Source: Kangiella aquimarina DSM 16071 | GTDB lineage: Bacteria > Pseudomonadota > Gammaproteobacteria > Enterobacterales > Kangiellaceae | Assembly (NCBI RefSeq): GCF_000374105.1 | Contig: NZ_KB893650.1 | Coordinates: 1,395,144 to 1,459,143, forward strand | DNA: 64,000 nt | Direction: 5' to 3' | Shown here: in pieces, positions 1-8,484 of the stretch | Layout of the letters: the number at the start of each line of letters is the position of its first letter | Position numbering within the stretch: position 1 is the first letter of the stretch | Translations under genes and position numbers: made by a program | The notes under the pieces: model-generated | Databases searched by the model: none | Told to the model about the DNA's origin: nothing | What the model saw: only the letters and a program-made list of their open reading frames with translations

Positions 1-132
1 GTGGTAATAGAAGATGATAAATTTTCATTACAAGACATAACAATTGATGAAGCTGGTAACTGGCATAGTAGAGTGGGACATTTTTGTGGAGTAATACTAA
101 GCGCCTGGAGGTATGCTGGACTTGTTCACTAA
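1..132 (+). CDS. 3' end of an unidentified retron-associated gene (partial)
   Basis: Frame 1 is open from the first base of the window and stops at TAA 130-132, giving a 43-residue C-terminal tail that runs from VVIEDDKFSLQD to SAWRYAGLVH. The start lies outside the window. Its end overlaps the ATG of the next gene by 20 bases, so the two are probably co-transcribed and translationally coupled. Base composition is AT-rich like the two genes that follow. One described retron class pairs the reverse transcriptase with a phosphoribosyltransferase-like protein and a winged-helix protein. By position this fragment could be that first partner, but the tail contains no diagnostic motif, so the identity is inference only. 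Confidence 0.55.
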   Translation: MVIEDDKFSLQDITIDEAGNWHSRVGHFCGVILSAWRYAGLVH

Positions 133-853
133 ACAACTAATACTTGAAAATACACCAAAAGAGTTGCACGCATGTATTTCTAATGTCCGATATAGAGATG
201 CTGATGAAACTATTTTAATTTTCATAAATAAAAGACACATTTCTAATACTAAAAAGAAAAATTATATTTCAGAACGTCAAATAAGAAGATTGATAGTCAA
301 TCTTAAGGATATTTTTTCAAAAGAAGTTGAGGTTATTTTTCAGAGTGATATAGAGATTGAAGAAAGTTTAAAATCATTATTGAAACTTAAATATGGAGAT
401 GACTTATTGTCACTTTTCATTTCTTTTAAAAATCACAATACAGCTCATGCTTGGATAGAGGTTACAGAGCTTAACGAAATATTGAAAGAAGGATTAGAAA
501 AAAAATTAAAAATACTTTTAGATGAGTTGAGTATTTACTTAGAAGAAATAGAATGGATAGATGCTTTTTCGAAGATGCCAAATACTATGGCAATTTTAAG
601 ATATATTAAGATACATCAGCCTGTGAACTTGAGCTTTTTAATGCGAGAACTATCTACCCGATATGAAAATTTGAATGAGAAATGGCTCTCGAAAGAGCTT
701 GACAAATTAAGGAAGAGTAACTTGCTAATATGGGATAAAAAACAAGAAAAATATTGCATTACTGAAAAGTCCTTAGGTCTTATTCCATCAACCGTTAGTG
801 CAAATAGTTCTGATGTAGAGCGGGTTCTTGCATTAGGAAAGAAAACATGGTGA
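113..853 (+). CDS. Retron accessory protein with winged-helix-like C-terminus
   Basis: This is a 246-residue, Lys/Ile/Glu-rich soluble protein with no signal peptide or membrane segment. Residues about 155-225 (NTMAILRYIKIHQPVNLSFLMREL through KYCITEKSLG) have the helix-turn-helix-plus-wing pattern of winged-helix domains. The N-terminal 150 residues are not recognised. GGAGG at 107-111 sits only one base from ATG 113, so TTG 122 (about 10 bases from it) is an alternative start. It overlaps the preceding gene and is followed after 9-24 bases by the candidate retron RNA and then the reverse transcriptase, so it is most likely a retron effector or regulatory partner. AT-richness well above the rest of the window suggests horizontal acquisition. 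Function beyond that is inferred from context. Confidence 0.7.
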   Translation: MLDLFTKQLILENTPKELHACISNVRYRDADETILIFINKRHISNTKKKNYISERQIRRLIVNLKDIFSKEVEVIFQSDIEIEESLKSLLKLKYGDDLLSLFISFKNHNTAHAWIEVTELNEILKEGLEKKLKILLDELSIYLEEIEWIDAFSKMPNTMAILRYIKIHQPVNLSFLMRELSTRYENLNEKWLSKELDKLRKSNLLIWDKKQEKYCITEKSLGLIPSTVSANSSDVERVLALGKKTW

Positions 854-862
854 AATATTTTT

Positions 863-1040
863 TAGGAGTGGTGCTAATGGTTTGCGAGGGTGTGTATCAT
901 GCCCGTGAGCAAAGAGCTAATATAGAAGGGTGTTGGATACTTATCCTGCGCTCCTTCGAAGCACATGATAAGTATCCAACACGCACAAAGAAACTGTTTT
1001 GTATTAAGGCGTCAGTGCTATGAATGCTCCACCGCTCCTA
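863..1040 (+). ncRNA. Candidate retron msr-msd RNA
   Basis: The stretch between the accessory gene and the reverse transcriptase is strongly structured. An msr-like hairpin lies at 888-904 (GGGTGTG, loop TAT, CATGCCC, two wobble pairs), flanked by TTGC/GCAA at 882-885 and 909-912. A long msd-like hairpin has perfect 16-bp arms at 930-945 and 967-982, with a 21-base apical part that can fold further. TAGGAGTGGTG (863-873) is complementary over 11 pairs, one a wobble, to CACCGCTCCTA (1030-1040), which places a candidate a1/a2 pair outside both hairpins as retrons require. The a2 half falls inside the first codons of the RT gene. The exact ends and the branching guanosine cannot be fixed by eye. 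Confidence 0.65.
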
Positions 1041-1982
1041 GTTTCTTACTCAACTGTTGAGTCTTATTTATCTGCACTGTCTCAAGATTCAGTATCATCT
1101 TATCAAAAAGAAATTAATGATCTAGTAGCTAGAGGGTTACCTCCTGTTGTAAATACAAAGCTATTAGGCTTGCTTTTTGGTCTTTCCAATAAATTTATTA
1201 CTTCATTATTAATAGATAAGAAAAGGCATTATCGTAATTTTAATTTAAGAAAGAAGGGTAAAGTAAGAACTATAAATGCTCCTAAAATGTCCTTAAAAGT
1301 TATTCAAAAATGGTTTGGCTCTCATTTGGCTTCAAGCATTGATTATGCAAGCTATGTTTATGGATTTATCCCAGGTAGAAAAGCTTTAGATGCTGCTAAA
1401 GTTCATTGTGGTAGTAGGTGGGTTTATTCTATTGATATTGAAGATTTCTTTCCATCGACGCCTTCCGAGCTTGTTTATGAGAGCCTAAAATCATTAGGAT
1501 ATACTGAGCTTGGAAGTAAAATTATTACAGAAATCTGCACATTAGATGGATATTTACCTCAAGGAGCGCCTTCAAGTCCGGCACTATCAAATCTAGTTGC
1601 TAAGAATTTAGATAGGCATCTTTATAAGTTATCAACAGATTTGGGGGTAAAATATACAAGATATGCTGATGATATAGTTTTCTCAGGAGCTGAAGATTTT
1701 CCAAAGAATTTACCTGAGATTATAATTGAAATCTTTGCCGATACACCATGGAGTTTGTCCGAACGCAAGAATTACTTCGCTGATACCCTCCTAGGGCATC
1801 GATTAAAGGTTCATGGACTTTTGGTAAAAGAAGATGCCGTCAGATTAACGAAGGGATATAGAAATAAAATAAGAGCTTATAAACATCTTTTAGAACAAGG
1901 AAAAATAAAAGATAGTGATCTACAAAGAATAAAAGGTCATTTAACTTATGCTAAATTAATAGATAATGATTCAGAACTTTGA
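1020..1982 (+). CDS. Retron-type reverse transcriptase
   Basis: This 320-residue RNA-directed DNA polymerase would copy the msd part of the upstream RNA into branched single-stranded DNA. Visible RT motifs are RTINAPKMSLKVIQKWF near residues 83-99, DIEDFF at 139-144 (first catalytic Asp), PQGAPSSP-LSN near 180-192 and YADD at 215-218. Retron-specific elements are present in divergent form: AAKVH at 125-129 where NAxxH is usual, and VHG at 264-266 where VTG is usual. Length is typical of stand-alone retron RTs, with no fused effector. The ATG overlaps the stop of a short open frame running through the RNA region (ATGA). The surrounding DNA is AT-rich. An abortive-infection anti-phage role is inferred from the family. 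Confidence 0.93.
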   Translation: MNAPPLLVSYSTVESYLSALSQDSVSSYQKEINDLVARGLPPVVNTKLLGLLFGLSNKFITSLLIDKKRHYRNFNLRKKGKVRTINAPKMSLKVIQKWFGSHLASSIDYASYVYGFIPGRKALDAAKVHCGSRWVYSIDIEDFFPSTPSELVYESLKSLGYTELGSKIITEICTLDGYLPQGAPSSPALSNLVAKNLDRHLYKLSTDLGVKYTRYADDIVFSGAEDFPKNLPEIIIEIFADTPWSLSERKNYFADTLLGHRLKVHGLLVKEDAVRLTKGYRNKIRAYKHLLEQGKIKDSDLQRIKGHLTYAKLIDNDSEL

Positions 1983-2151
1983 TTCTAATTTAATACGTTA
2001 CTCAATTATTTCTTTTACTTTCTAAGTGTATACTTGCTTATGTAGTTAACAAAGCTGGTCATGAGTATTGGTTGGCCGTCATAAGGCCTCTTTGCTCTTC
2101 CCTGAACTTCCTTCTATACTGAGCTCCTGTGTCTAACTGCAGGAGTTCTTT

Positions 2152-3195
2152 ATGTTTCACACCTCTTTGAAGTATCTTGTCTCTTCTATTTTCCTTTCAG
2201 GGCTTTTAGTTGTTTCAGCTGATGCTGCTGATAAGTCAACGCAACCGGAACAACTTCCATCATTATTAGATGTTAAGGCTTATGAGGTTGAGTGGGGCGG
2301 TCGTCCGCGTGATCCTTTTGTGGCTCCTGATGGGATGGTGTGGTTTTGTGGTCAGGCAACGAATTACATTGCTCGACTTGATCCTGAGTCGGGGGAGATG
2401 ACGAAGTTTGAGATTCCTGAGGGTAGTCACCCGCATAATTTGATTGTGGATAGTGAAGGCTTCGTCTGGTATGAGGGAAATCGGAATGGACATATTGGGC
2501 GCATCAACCCTGAAACTGGCGATATAAAACAATACCCAATGCCAGAAGCCGTTCAAGATCCGCATACGTTGGTTTTCGATTCGAATGAGAATATCTGGTT
2601 CACTGCGCAGCATTCAAACGTGATTGGGCATTTAAATGTTGATACTGGTGATGTGCGTTATATCAGCATGACCAAGAAGCGTTCCCGTCCTTATGGTATT
2701 AAAACCGATGCTAATGACAATGTCTGGTCTGTATTACTTTGAACCAACAAGCTGGCTTTTGTTGATAAAGAAAGTTTTGCCTTAAGTGAAGTTACCATTC
2801 CTCGTGACAATGCTCGACCACGCCGTATGGAGATAACTGAAGACGGTAATGTCTGGTATGTGGATTTTATGGGCGGATATTTAGGCCGGTATAACCCTGA
2901 AAACAAAAAGTTTGAGGAGTGGCTATTGCCAGCAGGCGAGAGCAGTCGTCCTTATGGTACGGCGTTAGATGAAGATGGTGTTATCTGGATTGCTCAGACA
3001 GGCCCATACCCTAACGAAATGGTTGGCTTTGATACGAATAAGGAACAGTTTATCAGCAGCACAGTCATTAAAGAGGGCGGTTCGATTCGTCATATGTACT
3101 ACGATCCTAAAGCCGATTCCTTTTGGTTTGGAATTGATACTGGGTATATTGCCAGAGGAAAGGTAATAGATAAGGACTCTGAAAAAGGAGAGTAA
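2152..3195 (+). pseudogene. Vgb-like (streptogramin lyase family) beta-propeller protein, interrupted by in-frame TGA
   Basis: An exported beta-propeller gene of the virginiamycin B lyase-like family. It starts with a signal peptide (MFHTSLKYLVSS to SADA) and contains repeated blade motifs such as GMVWFCGQATNYIARLDPESG, ENIWFTAQHSNVIGHL and GNVWYVDFMGGYLGRYNPEN. The frame is closed by TGA at 2740-2742 and then continues uninterrupted in the same frame to TAA 3193-3195. The first codon after the stop resumes the blade as TNKLAFVDKESF, so a single GGA-to-TGA change (restoring GTNKLA) would repair it. No compensating frameshift is needed. The SD GGAG (2142-2145) lies inside a small hairpin, CTCCTG 2124-2129 with CAGGAG 2140-2145. 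Recent inactivation or a sequencing error are both possible. Confidence 0.8.
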
Positions 3196-3207
3196 AGCTA
3201 GTTACTG

Positions 3208-3233
3208 GTAGGGGCAGGCCGATGTGCCTGCCC
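3208..3233 (+). repeat. REP-like palindrome
   Basis: GTAG at 3208-3211 is followed by a hairpin with 8-bp arms GGGCAGGC (3212-3219) and GCCTGCCC (3226-3233) and a 6-base loop. A GTAG tetranucleotide at the 5' foot of a GC-rich hairpin is the hallmark of REP elements mobilised by RAYT transposases. A second element with the same GTAGGGGCA beginning lies at 4764-4787. It sits 13 bases after the decayed Vgb gene and could also act as its terminator, though no T-run follows. Confidence 0.5.
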
Positions 3234-3268
3234 GGTTTGATACCACTGGATAGCAGATTTAAAAGCAG

Positions 3269-3288
3269 ATCCTGACTTTCGTCAGGAT
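3269..3288 (+). repeat. Short hairpin repeat (ATCCTGAC-TTTC-GTCAGGAT)
   Basis: A perfect 8-bp inverted repeat around a TTTC loop, followed by GAC. It lies in the 166-base gap between the Vgb-like pseudogene and the FAD oxidoreductase, 36 bases after the REP-like palindrome. There is no T-tract, so a dispersed small palindromic repeat is more likely than a terminator. Confidence 0.4.
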
Positions 3289-3361
3289 GACAAGTGTTTG
3301 GTTTTTATAGGTTGGGTTTACCCAAAGGGCAGACACACAAACCGCTGGATGACGAAAAAGA

Positions 3362-4645
3362 TTACTCTGTTTTCTCTTTCATCCAGTCTTTAAGCTCATA
3401 CCACCAATAGCTCATTTGGGCTGCTATTGGGCCGAATGGGCCACCATTCCAGGGTAATCCCCAAGGCTGGAAGTTTTTATAAGTGTCATTTTGTTTGGTG
3501 ATAGCCGCAGCTAGGATTTCACCGGCGGTAGTAGTCGGCGCTACACCATGACCGCCAAAGCCTATGCCATACCAGACATTTGGAGCAAGCTCGCCAATTT
3601 GTGCCATCTGATGACGGGCATAACCCATCCAGCCTTGCCAGTTATAGTCGACTTTTACGTCTTTGAGCTCTGGAAACACTTTCGCCAGATCGTGGCGTAA
3701 AATGTGATCCAAATCTTTCGGTTTCTTTGTATTCGCGTTAATTCGACCACCCCATAAAATTCGTGTGTCTTTTAACGGGCGGTAATAATCAAACGCGAAA
3801 CGAGTATCGTAAACCGCCGCCTGAGTATTGATATAGTTCTGCAAGTCATCCCCAAGCGGCTCGGTGGTCATGACGTATGTAGCGATTGGCAGAATAGAAT
3901 TCGCCACAGGCTTGCATAAGTCACCAATGTAGCCACCGCCAGACAATACAACGTTCTTTGCCTTAATGTTGCCATTGACGGTTTTAATGATTTTAGTGGC
4001 GCTCTTGTAGTCGATATCCGTTACCGCGCAATCTTCGAAAACTTGCCCACCTTGAGATTGAATCTGCTTTGCAATACCGCGGGCATAATTCAGTGGATGA
4101 AAGTGCATCGCGTTGGGTTCAAATAAAGCGCCATGGTAGCGGTCGGTTTTGAGCTGCTCGCGAAGCGCTTCAGGCTCAATGTATTGCCACTCTGTGCCCA
4201 TCTTGTCACGCATAAAAGCCTGCTCATCAAGGAGTAGCGATTGATCCTTAAACCAATTAGCCCATAGGACGCCTTCATCCACCAGGTCACAGTCGATGTT
4301 GTATTTTTTCACACGCTCACGGATTAGGTTGACGCCTTCAATGGTCAGGTCGTAAAGTTCCTTCGCTTTAGCTTCACCAACCTGTTTAATGAGCTTTCTA
4401 GGACCTAACGAATAGCCACCGAACACAAAACCACCATTGCGCCCTGAACAGCCATAGCCAACTTTATGTTTTTCAATTACTGCGACATTGGTGTGGCCAC
4501 GCTCAATTAAACTCAGAGCCGTCATTAGACCAGCATAGCCACCGCCAATAATACAGGTCTCAACCTCTAGATTCTGAGGGAGTGGGTTGGTTTCCAGTTT
4601 AGAGTTCAGCGTAGCTGCGTAATAGCTGTTAGGGTAGTTGGCCAT
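3362..4645 (-). CDS. FAD-dependent oxidoreductase, gamma-glutamylputrescine oxidase-like
   Basis: A cytoplasmic DAO-superfamily flavoprotein of 427 residues from the chosen start. The N-terminal dinucleotide-binding signature CIIGGGYAGLMTALSL is followed by SGRNGGFVFGG, a motif common in PuuB/OrdL-type amine oxidases. The C-terminal YGIGFGGHGVAPTTTAGE is the matching FAD-binding end. Likely reaction: oxidation of an amine or amino-acid-like substrate with release of H2O2 or electrons; the substrate is not evident. The open frame extends upstream to 4696, but MANYPNSYYAATLN at 4645 matches the usual family start; no strong SD precedes either. No putrescine pathway genes are adjacent, so specificity for gamma-glutamylputrescine should not be assumed. 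Confidence 0.8.
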   Translation of the reverse strand: MANYPNSYYAATLNSKLETNPLPQNLEVETCIIGGGYAGLMTALSLIERGHTNVAVIEKHKVGYGCSGRNGGFVFGGYSLGPRKLIKQVGEAKAKELYDLTIEGVNLIRERVKKYNIDCDLVDEGVLWANWFKDQSLLLDEQAFMRDKMGTEWQYIEPEALREQLKTDRYHGALFEPNAMHFHPLNYARGIAKQIQSQGGQVFEDCAVTDIDYKSATKIIKTVNGNIKAKNVVLSGGGYIGDLCKPVANSILPIATYVMTTEPLGDDLQNYINTQAAVYDTRFAFDYYRPLKDTRILWGGRINANTKKPKDLDHILRHDLAKVFPELKDVKVDYNWQGWMGYARHQMAQIGELAPNVWYGIGFGGHGVAPTTTAGEILAAAITKQNDTYKNFQPWGLPWNGGPFGPIAAQMSYWWYELKDWMKEKTE

Positions 4646-4763
4646 AGTGACTGAGATCGGGAAATGATGCGCCAAATCATAATGTAAGCAGGGCAATAGT
4701 CAACCGAACTGGATGTCTATTTGAGCAGGTAGGATGAGCAGTGAGTTTTCCCAAATATTAGAT

Positions 4764-4787
4764 GTAGGGGCAATTCATGAATTGCCC
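4764..4787 (+). repeat. REP-like palindrome (perfect 20-bp)
   Basis: GTAG (4764-4767) leads into GGGCAATTCATGAATTGCCC (4768-4787), a perfect palindrome. It shares GTAGGGGCA with the element at 3208-3233 and lies in the 306-base gap upstream of the FAD oxidoreductase, so the two copies bracket that gene. The rest of the gap (4646-4951) shows no gene or further structure I can support. Confidence 0.55.
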
Positions 4788-4951
4788 GTACGCCTGAATT
4801 AATGGAATATTCAGTAGCGTGAATCTTTGGTAACCGTGTTGGGTAGCCCGTATTAGAGCCTAATTGACCTTATCAATGATTGAGCCAGGCTAGACCTAAC
4901 TCAATCTAAAGGTTACTCTGTCTTCACTAAAATATTAATGTCTTAATTCAG

Positions 4952-5371
4952 ATGAACCGTTTTCGACTCTACCGATACCTGCTGGGTATAAACCTGCCGC
5001 CAATCCTCGGCGCAATACTATTTTATATTTATGTTGATTTTACGGACGATGGAACGGTAACACTCATTGACTCAGGCGATGACCCGTTTCTTCCTATCCG
5101 TGCATTGCTAGAAATTATAGGATTTGCCTACATGTTTGTTGGCATTCAGGCGCTGATAGCTACGGCGATTATGGAATTCCTCGTTTTAACAAAAGTAAAA
5201 TTCTTTGTCCTACAGATGGTTATTGCAGGTTTCCTGGGGTTAATCAGTGGTGGCGTTCTTGGCGAATGGCTGTTTTTGGTAATCGGTCTTATCGTTGGGT
5301 TTTGTGCGGGTTACGGGTTAATTCTTATTAAGAACAAAGAAACAGCAATTAATGTAGCCAGCAAAACATGA
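4952..5371 (+). CDS. Small integral membrane protein, unrecognised
   Basis: A 139-residue hydrophobic protein with about four predicted transmembrane segments: LLGINLPPILGAILFYIYV, the segment around IIGFAYMFVGIQALIATAIMEF, VLQMVIAGFLGLISGGVL and WLFLVIGLIVGFCAGYGLIL. No signal peptide or catalytic motif is visible and I do not recognise the family. Its TGA (5369-5371) overlaps the ATG (5368) of the following CPBP protease gene in an ATGA arrangement, which indicates translational coupling. The two may work together in the membrane, but this is inference. Confidence 0.7.
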   Translation: MNRFRLYRYLLGINLPPILGAILFYIYVDFTDDGTVTLIDSGDDPFLPIRALLEIIGFAYMFVGIQALIATAIMEFLVLTKVKFFVLQMVIAGFLGLISGGVLGEWLFLVIGLIVGFCAGYGLILIKNKETAINVASKT

Positions 5372-6062
5372 TAGGAATTATATTACTTGCCATTACCTGG
5401 TTACTATTGCGCATAGAAGGACGCTCGTTATCTGCAATGGTTTGAACCAACCCTTAATTAGAACGCAGGAATTTTTGGCTGGCTTTTGTATTGCTGCGTT
5501 GTTTGCAGTTGCTCAATTCACACTTGCTGCTGAGGTTGCTGATTTTTCATGGAAGATCAATTCTAATTATGGCTTTAACGAACTTGCTAACAGTTTACGC
5601 TGGGTTTTCAACTCAGTCATTTTTGAAGAGCTTATCTTTAGAGGGTATCTACTCTATAAGTTGATTCAGTGGCTTGGTCCCAAAAGGGGAGTTGCTTTAT
5701 CTTCGATTAGTTTTGGAATCTATCACTGGTTTTCATATCAAGTATTTGGCCAATGGATGAATATGTTGTTTGTCTTTATCATGACGGCAACGTTTGGACT
5801 GATGCTGGCGTATGCTTTTTATAAAACCCGCTCAATCATTCTTCCTATCGCTTTGCACCTAGGATGGAATATTGTAACTTTAACAGTGTTTTCGAATGGC
5901 TCTATCGGGGAGCAATATCTTTATTCTGACCCAGAAGGCGGCATCAAACTGTTATCAGGTTATAGTGCATTATTGATAAACTTGGTCCTACCATTGTGCT
6001 TGCCCCTTCTTGTTTTGATGGTGTTGAAGAAAGCGCAGCTTAAAGGTAGGGTGAATAGTTAA
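5368..6062 (+). pseudogene. CPBP-family intramembrane metalloprotease, apparent 1-base frameshift near the N-terminus
   Basis: The conserved core is intact in the downstream frame: EELIFRGYLLYKL (EExxxR motif), FGIYHW and LHLGWN, the Glu/His residues of CPBP (Abi/Rce1) membrane proteases. Multiple membrane segments follow. The N-terminus of such proteins lies in another frame: ATG 5368 (ATGA overlap with the previous stop) encodes MIGIILLAITWLLLRIEGRS and runs to TGA 5443-5445. The core frame then picks up at TTG 5442. Restoring one G in ATGGTTTG (5437-5444) would join both halves as ...GRSLSAMGLNQPLIRTQEFLAG. So either a single G was lost (mutation or sequencing error) or translation now starts at TTG 5442 (206 residues). 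Confidence 0.75.
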
Positions 6063-6144
6063 TATATTCTATCCAGAAACGTTCACATTTCCTCGACTTT
6101 TCTAATGGACAATACTGCTAGGCCAATTTTATAGAGTCAGCAGT

Positions 6145-6774
6145 ATGTATATCGATAAAGAGCAAATCAATCGTTTAGATAGAAAGTTTCGGTTGAATCT
6201 GATTAACAGTATCACTGGTATTAAGCCAGCTAACCTGATTGGCACCAAGTCGCAAGAAGGAGTATCTAATCTGGCGATCTTTAGCTCAGTAGTCCATCTC
6301 GGCAGTGATCCAGCCCTTATCGGTATGATAGTACGCCCAGACAGTGAAGTGGCTAGAAATACCTTCGATAATATCAAGGACATGGGTTACTACACTATCA
6401 ACCATGTTCCTCTGACTTTGACTCGTCAGGCCCATTACACCTCTGCTAAATTCCCTGCCGATATTTCAGAATTTGAGCGGTGCGCAATTGACGAAGAATA
6501 TCTGAAAGGTTTTCCCGCACCATTCGTCAAAGACTCCCACATTAAATTTGGTCTTAAACATGTTCAATCAATACCCATCGAATTAAACGGTACAACCTTA
6601 GTGATTGGTGAGATTCAATTGGTAGTGGTTCCAGATTATGCGGTCAATGAAAAAGGGTATATTGATTTGCAAACTTGTGACACAACGGGAGTTGCTGGGT
6701 TAAATCAATATTACTGTTTGAGTAAAGAAGCGGAATACCCTTATGTAAGGTTGGAAGAGGTGCCAGAGTTTTAG
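6145..6774 (+). CDS. Flavin reductase-like FMN-binding split-barrel protein
   Basis: A 209-residue cytoplasmic protein of the flavoprotein oxygenase/flavin reductase-like family. The pattern SITGIKPANLIGTKSQEGVSNLAIFSSVVHLGSDPALIGMIVRP (residues about 20-65) is the FMN-binding strand-loop of the split barrel. The later NTFDNIKDMGYYTINHV and SAKFPADISEFE segments also fit the family. It probably binds FMN and reduces a flavin or a small conjugated substrate; the true substrate cannot be read from sequence. It stands alone, with no obvious monooxygenase partner beside it. Confidence 0.8.
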   Translation: MYIDKEQINRLDRKFRLNLINSITGIKPANLIGTKSQEGVSNLAIFSSVVHLGSDPALIGMIVRPDSEVARNTFDNIKDMGYYTINHVPLTLTRQAHYTSAKFPADISEFERCAIDEEYLKGFPAPFVKDSHIKFGLKHVQSIPIELNGTTLVIGEIQLVVVPDYAVNEKGYIDLQTCDTTGVAGLNQYYCLSKEAEYPYVRLEEVPEF

Positions 6775-6868
6775 TCAGACAGCTCTAAGTTCTTAGCACA
6801 ACACATGACAATAATGATGAGCAGCGTTAGTATTGAACGATAATTTATCGTAAGACTAAGGAAAGGTT

Positions 6869-8314
6869 ATGAGCACTAATGTTGAGTCGAATGTGCGTCA
6901 GGAGCCTGATCAGGTTCTGGTTGATATTGCTGAGTATGTTGCTGACTATGTGGTTAACAGTGATGAGGCAATGGAGACGGCGCGTTACTGCCTGATGGAT
7001 ACTCTGGGCTGCGGCTTTCTCGCGTTACGTTATCCTGAATGCACCAAGCACCTGGGGCCAGTCGTCCCTGGAACGATGGTTCCCTTTGGTTCGCGAGTTC
7101 CCGGTACTCAGTTTGAACTCGACCCTATCAAAGCCGCATTTGATATCGGTTGCATGGTGCGCTGGTTAGATTTTAATGACACCTGGCTGGCAGCGGAGTG
7201 GGGGCATCCGTCAGATAACCTTGGTGCCATATTGTCAGTAGCAGACTTTTTAAGTAGGCAAGCCATTGCCGAAGGTTATTCGCCTATGACCATGAAGGAT
7301 GTACTTGAAGCCATGGTTAAAGCGCATGAAATACAAGGTGTATTGGCACTAGAAAATAGCTTTAATCGAGTTGGCCTCGACCACGTTATCCTCGTAAAAA
7401 TAGCATCCACCGCAGTGGTTACCCATATGCTTGGTGGCGAAAAGGAGGATATTATTGATTCCGTTTCACAGGCTTTTGTGGATGGGCAATCATTACGCAC
7501 CTATCGGCATTCACCTAATACAGGCTCAAGAAAATCGTGGGCAGCAGGCGATGCCACCTCTCGTGCGGTTCGCATGGCTATGATTACCATGACCGGAGAA
7601 ATGGGCTATCCCGGAGCGTTAACCGCAAAGGGCTGGGGCTTCTACGATGTATCATTTGGTGGAAAAGAATTCCAGTTCCAGCGCGATTACGGCTCTTATG
7701 TTATGGAAAATATCCTATTCAAGATTTCTTATCCTGCAGAGTTTCATGCGCAAACTGCAGTAGAAGCAGCCATTCAGTTGCACGACCAATTGAAAAACAG
7801 ACTTGATGACATAGTGAGAATTGAGTTGACGACACACGAATCAGCCATTCGTATTATTTCCAAAGAAGGGCCATTGCATAATCCAGCCGATCGTGATCAT
7901 TGCTTACAATACATGGTCGCTTGCGGACTCCTGTTCGGTGATTTAGTGGCGGAATACTACGAAGACGATATCGCAAGTGACAAGCGAATTGATAATTTAC
8001 GCGATAAAATGTCAGTCGTAGAAGATAAAGATTACTCAGAAGAGTATCACAATCCAGAAAAACGAAGCATTGCCAACGCCATACAGATCTTCTTCAAGGA
8101 TGGTAGCTCAACCGATAAAGTCGAAGTTGAATATCCATTGGGTCATCGATTCCGTCGGGATGAAGGGATTCCAGTTCTGGTAGATAAATTTAAAAAGAAT
8201 GTGTACACACGATTCCCTAAAAGACATGGTCAGGAAATTATCGATCTTTGTTTAGATGAAGAGGCATTTCTCGAAACACCGGTGAATGAGTTTATGAATT
8301 TGTTAGTGATTTAA
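6869..8314 (+). CDS. prpD: 2-methylcitrate dehydratase (MmgE/PrpD family)
   Basis: A cytoplasmic dehydratase that converts 2-methylcitrate to 2-methyl-cis-aconitate in propionyl-CoA disposal. Its 481 residues match the usual PrpD length and its N-terminal region shows the family hallmarks [34 protein letters not shown] and [29 protein letters not shown] closes the protein. A clear SD (GGAAAGG) precedes ATG 6869. The usual partners prpB, prpC and acnD are not in this window, so here the gene stands alone. The assignment to PrpD rather than another MmgE/PrpD enzyme rests on full-length similarity to the classical type. Confidence 0.9.
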   Translation: MSTNVESNVRQEPDQVLVDIAEYVADYVVNSDEAMETARYCLMDTLGCGFLALRYPECTKHLGPVVPGTMVPFGSRVPGTQFELDPIKAAFDIGCMVRWLDFNDTWLAAEWGHPSDNLGAILSVADFLSRQAIAEGYSPMTMKDVLEAMVKAHEIQGVLALENSFNRVGLDHVILVKIASTAVVTHMLGGEKEDIIDSVSQAFVDGQSLRTYRHSPNTGSRKSWAAGDATSRAVRMAMITMTGEMGYPGALTAKGWGFYDVSFGGKEFQFQRDYGSYVMENILFKISYPAEFHAQTAVEAAIQLHDQLKNRLDDIVRIELTTHESAIRIISKEGPLHNPADRDHCLQYMVACGLLFGDLVAEYYEDDIASDKRIDNLRDKMSVVEDKDYSEEYHNPEKRSIANAIQIFFKDGSSTDKVEVEYPLGHRFRRDEGIPVLVDKFKKNVYTRFPKRHGQEIIDLCLDEEAFLETPVNEFMNLLVI

Positions 8315-8484
8315 AACTTCGCTTCGATAACATGCTTTTGTATTCCATGACATGAAACCTTGGGGTATTCATAAATTAAACATAATCGTTACAGTACAAT
8401 CGAACCTAACTTATTACACAGTTTTGTCCATAGAGAACTAATATACTGTTTTAACAAATACTAAGAAATTCAGGTTAGAAGGAT

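Noticed and set aside
1..2151. Complete integrated prophage or integrative element around the retron
   Set aside because: No integrase, att repeats or phage structural genes are visible inside the window; the left part is missing.
2740..2742. Selenocysteine codon in the Vgb-like gene
   Set aside because: No SECIS-like hairpin directly follows the TGA, and the family has no Cys or Sec at this blade position.
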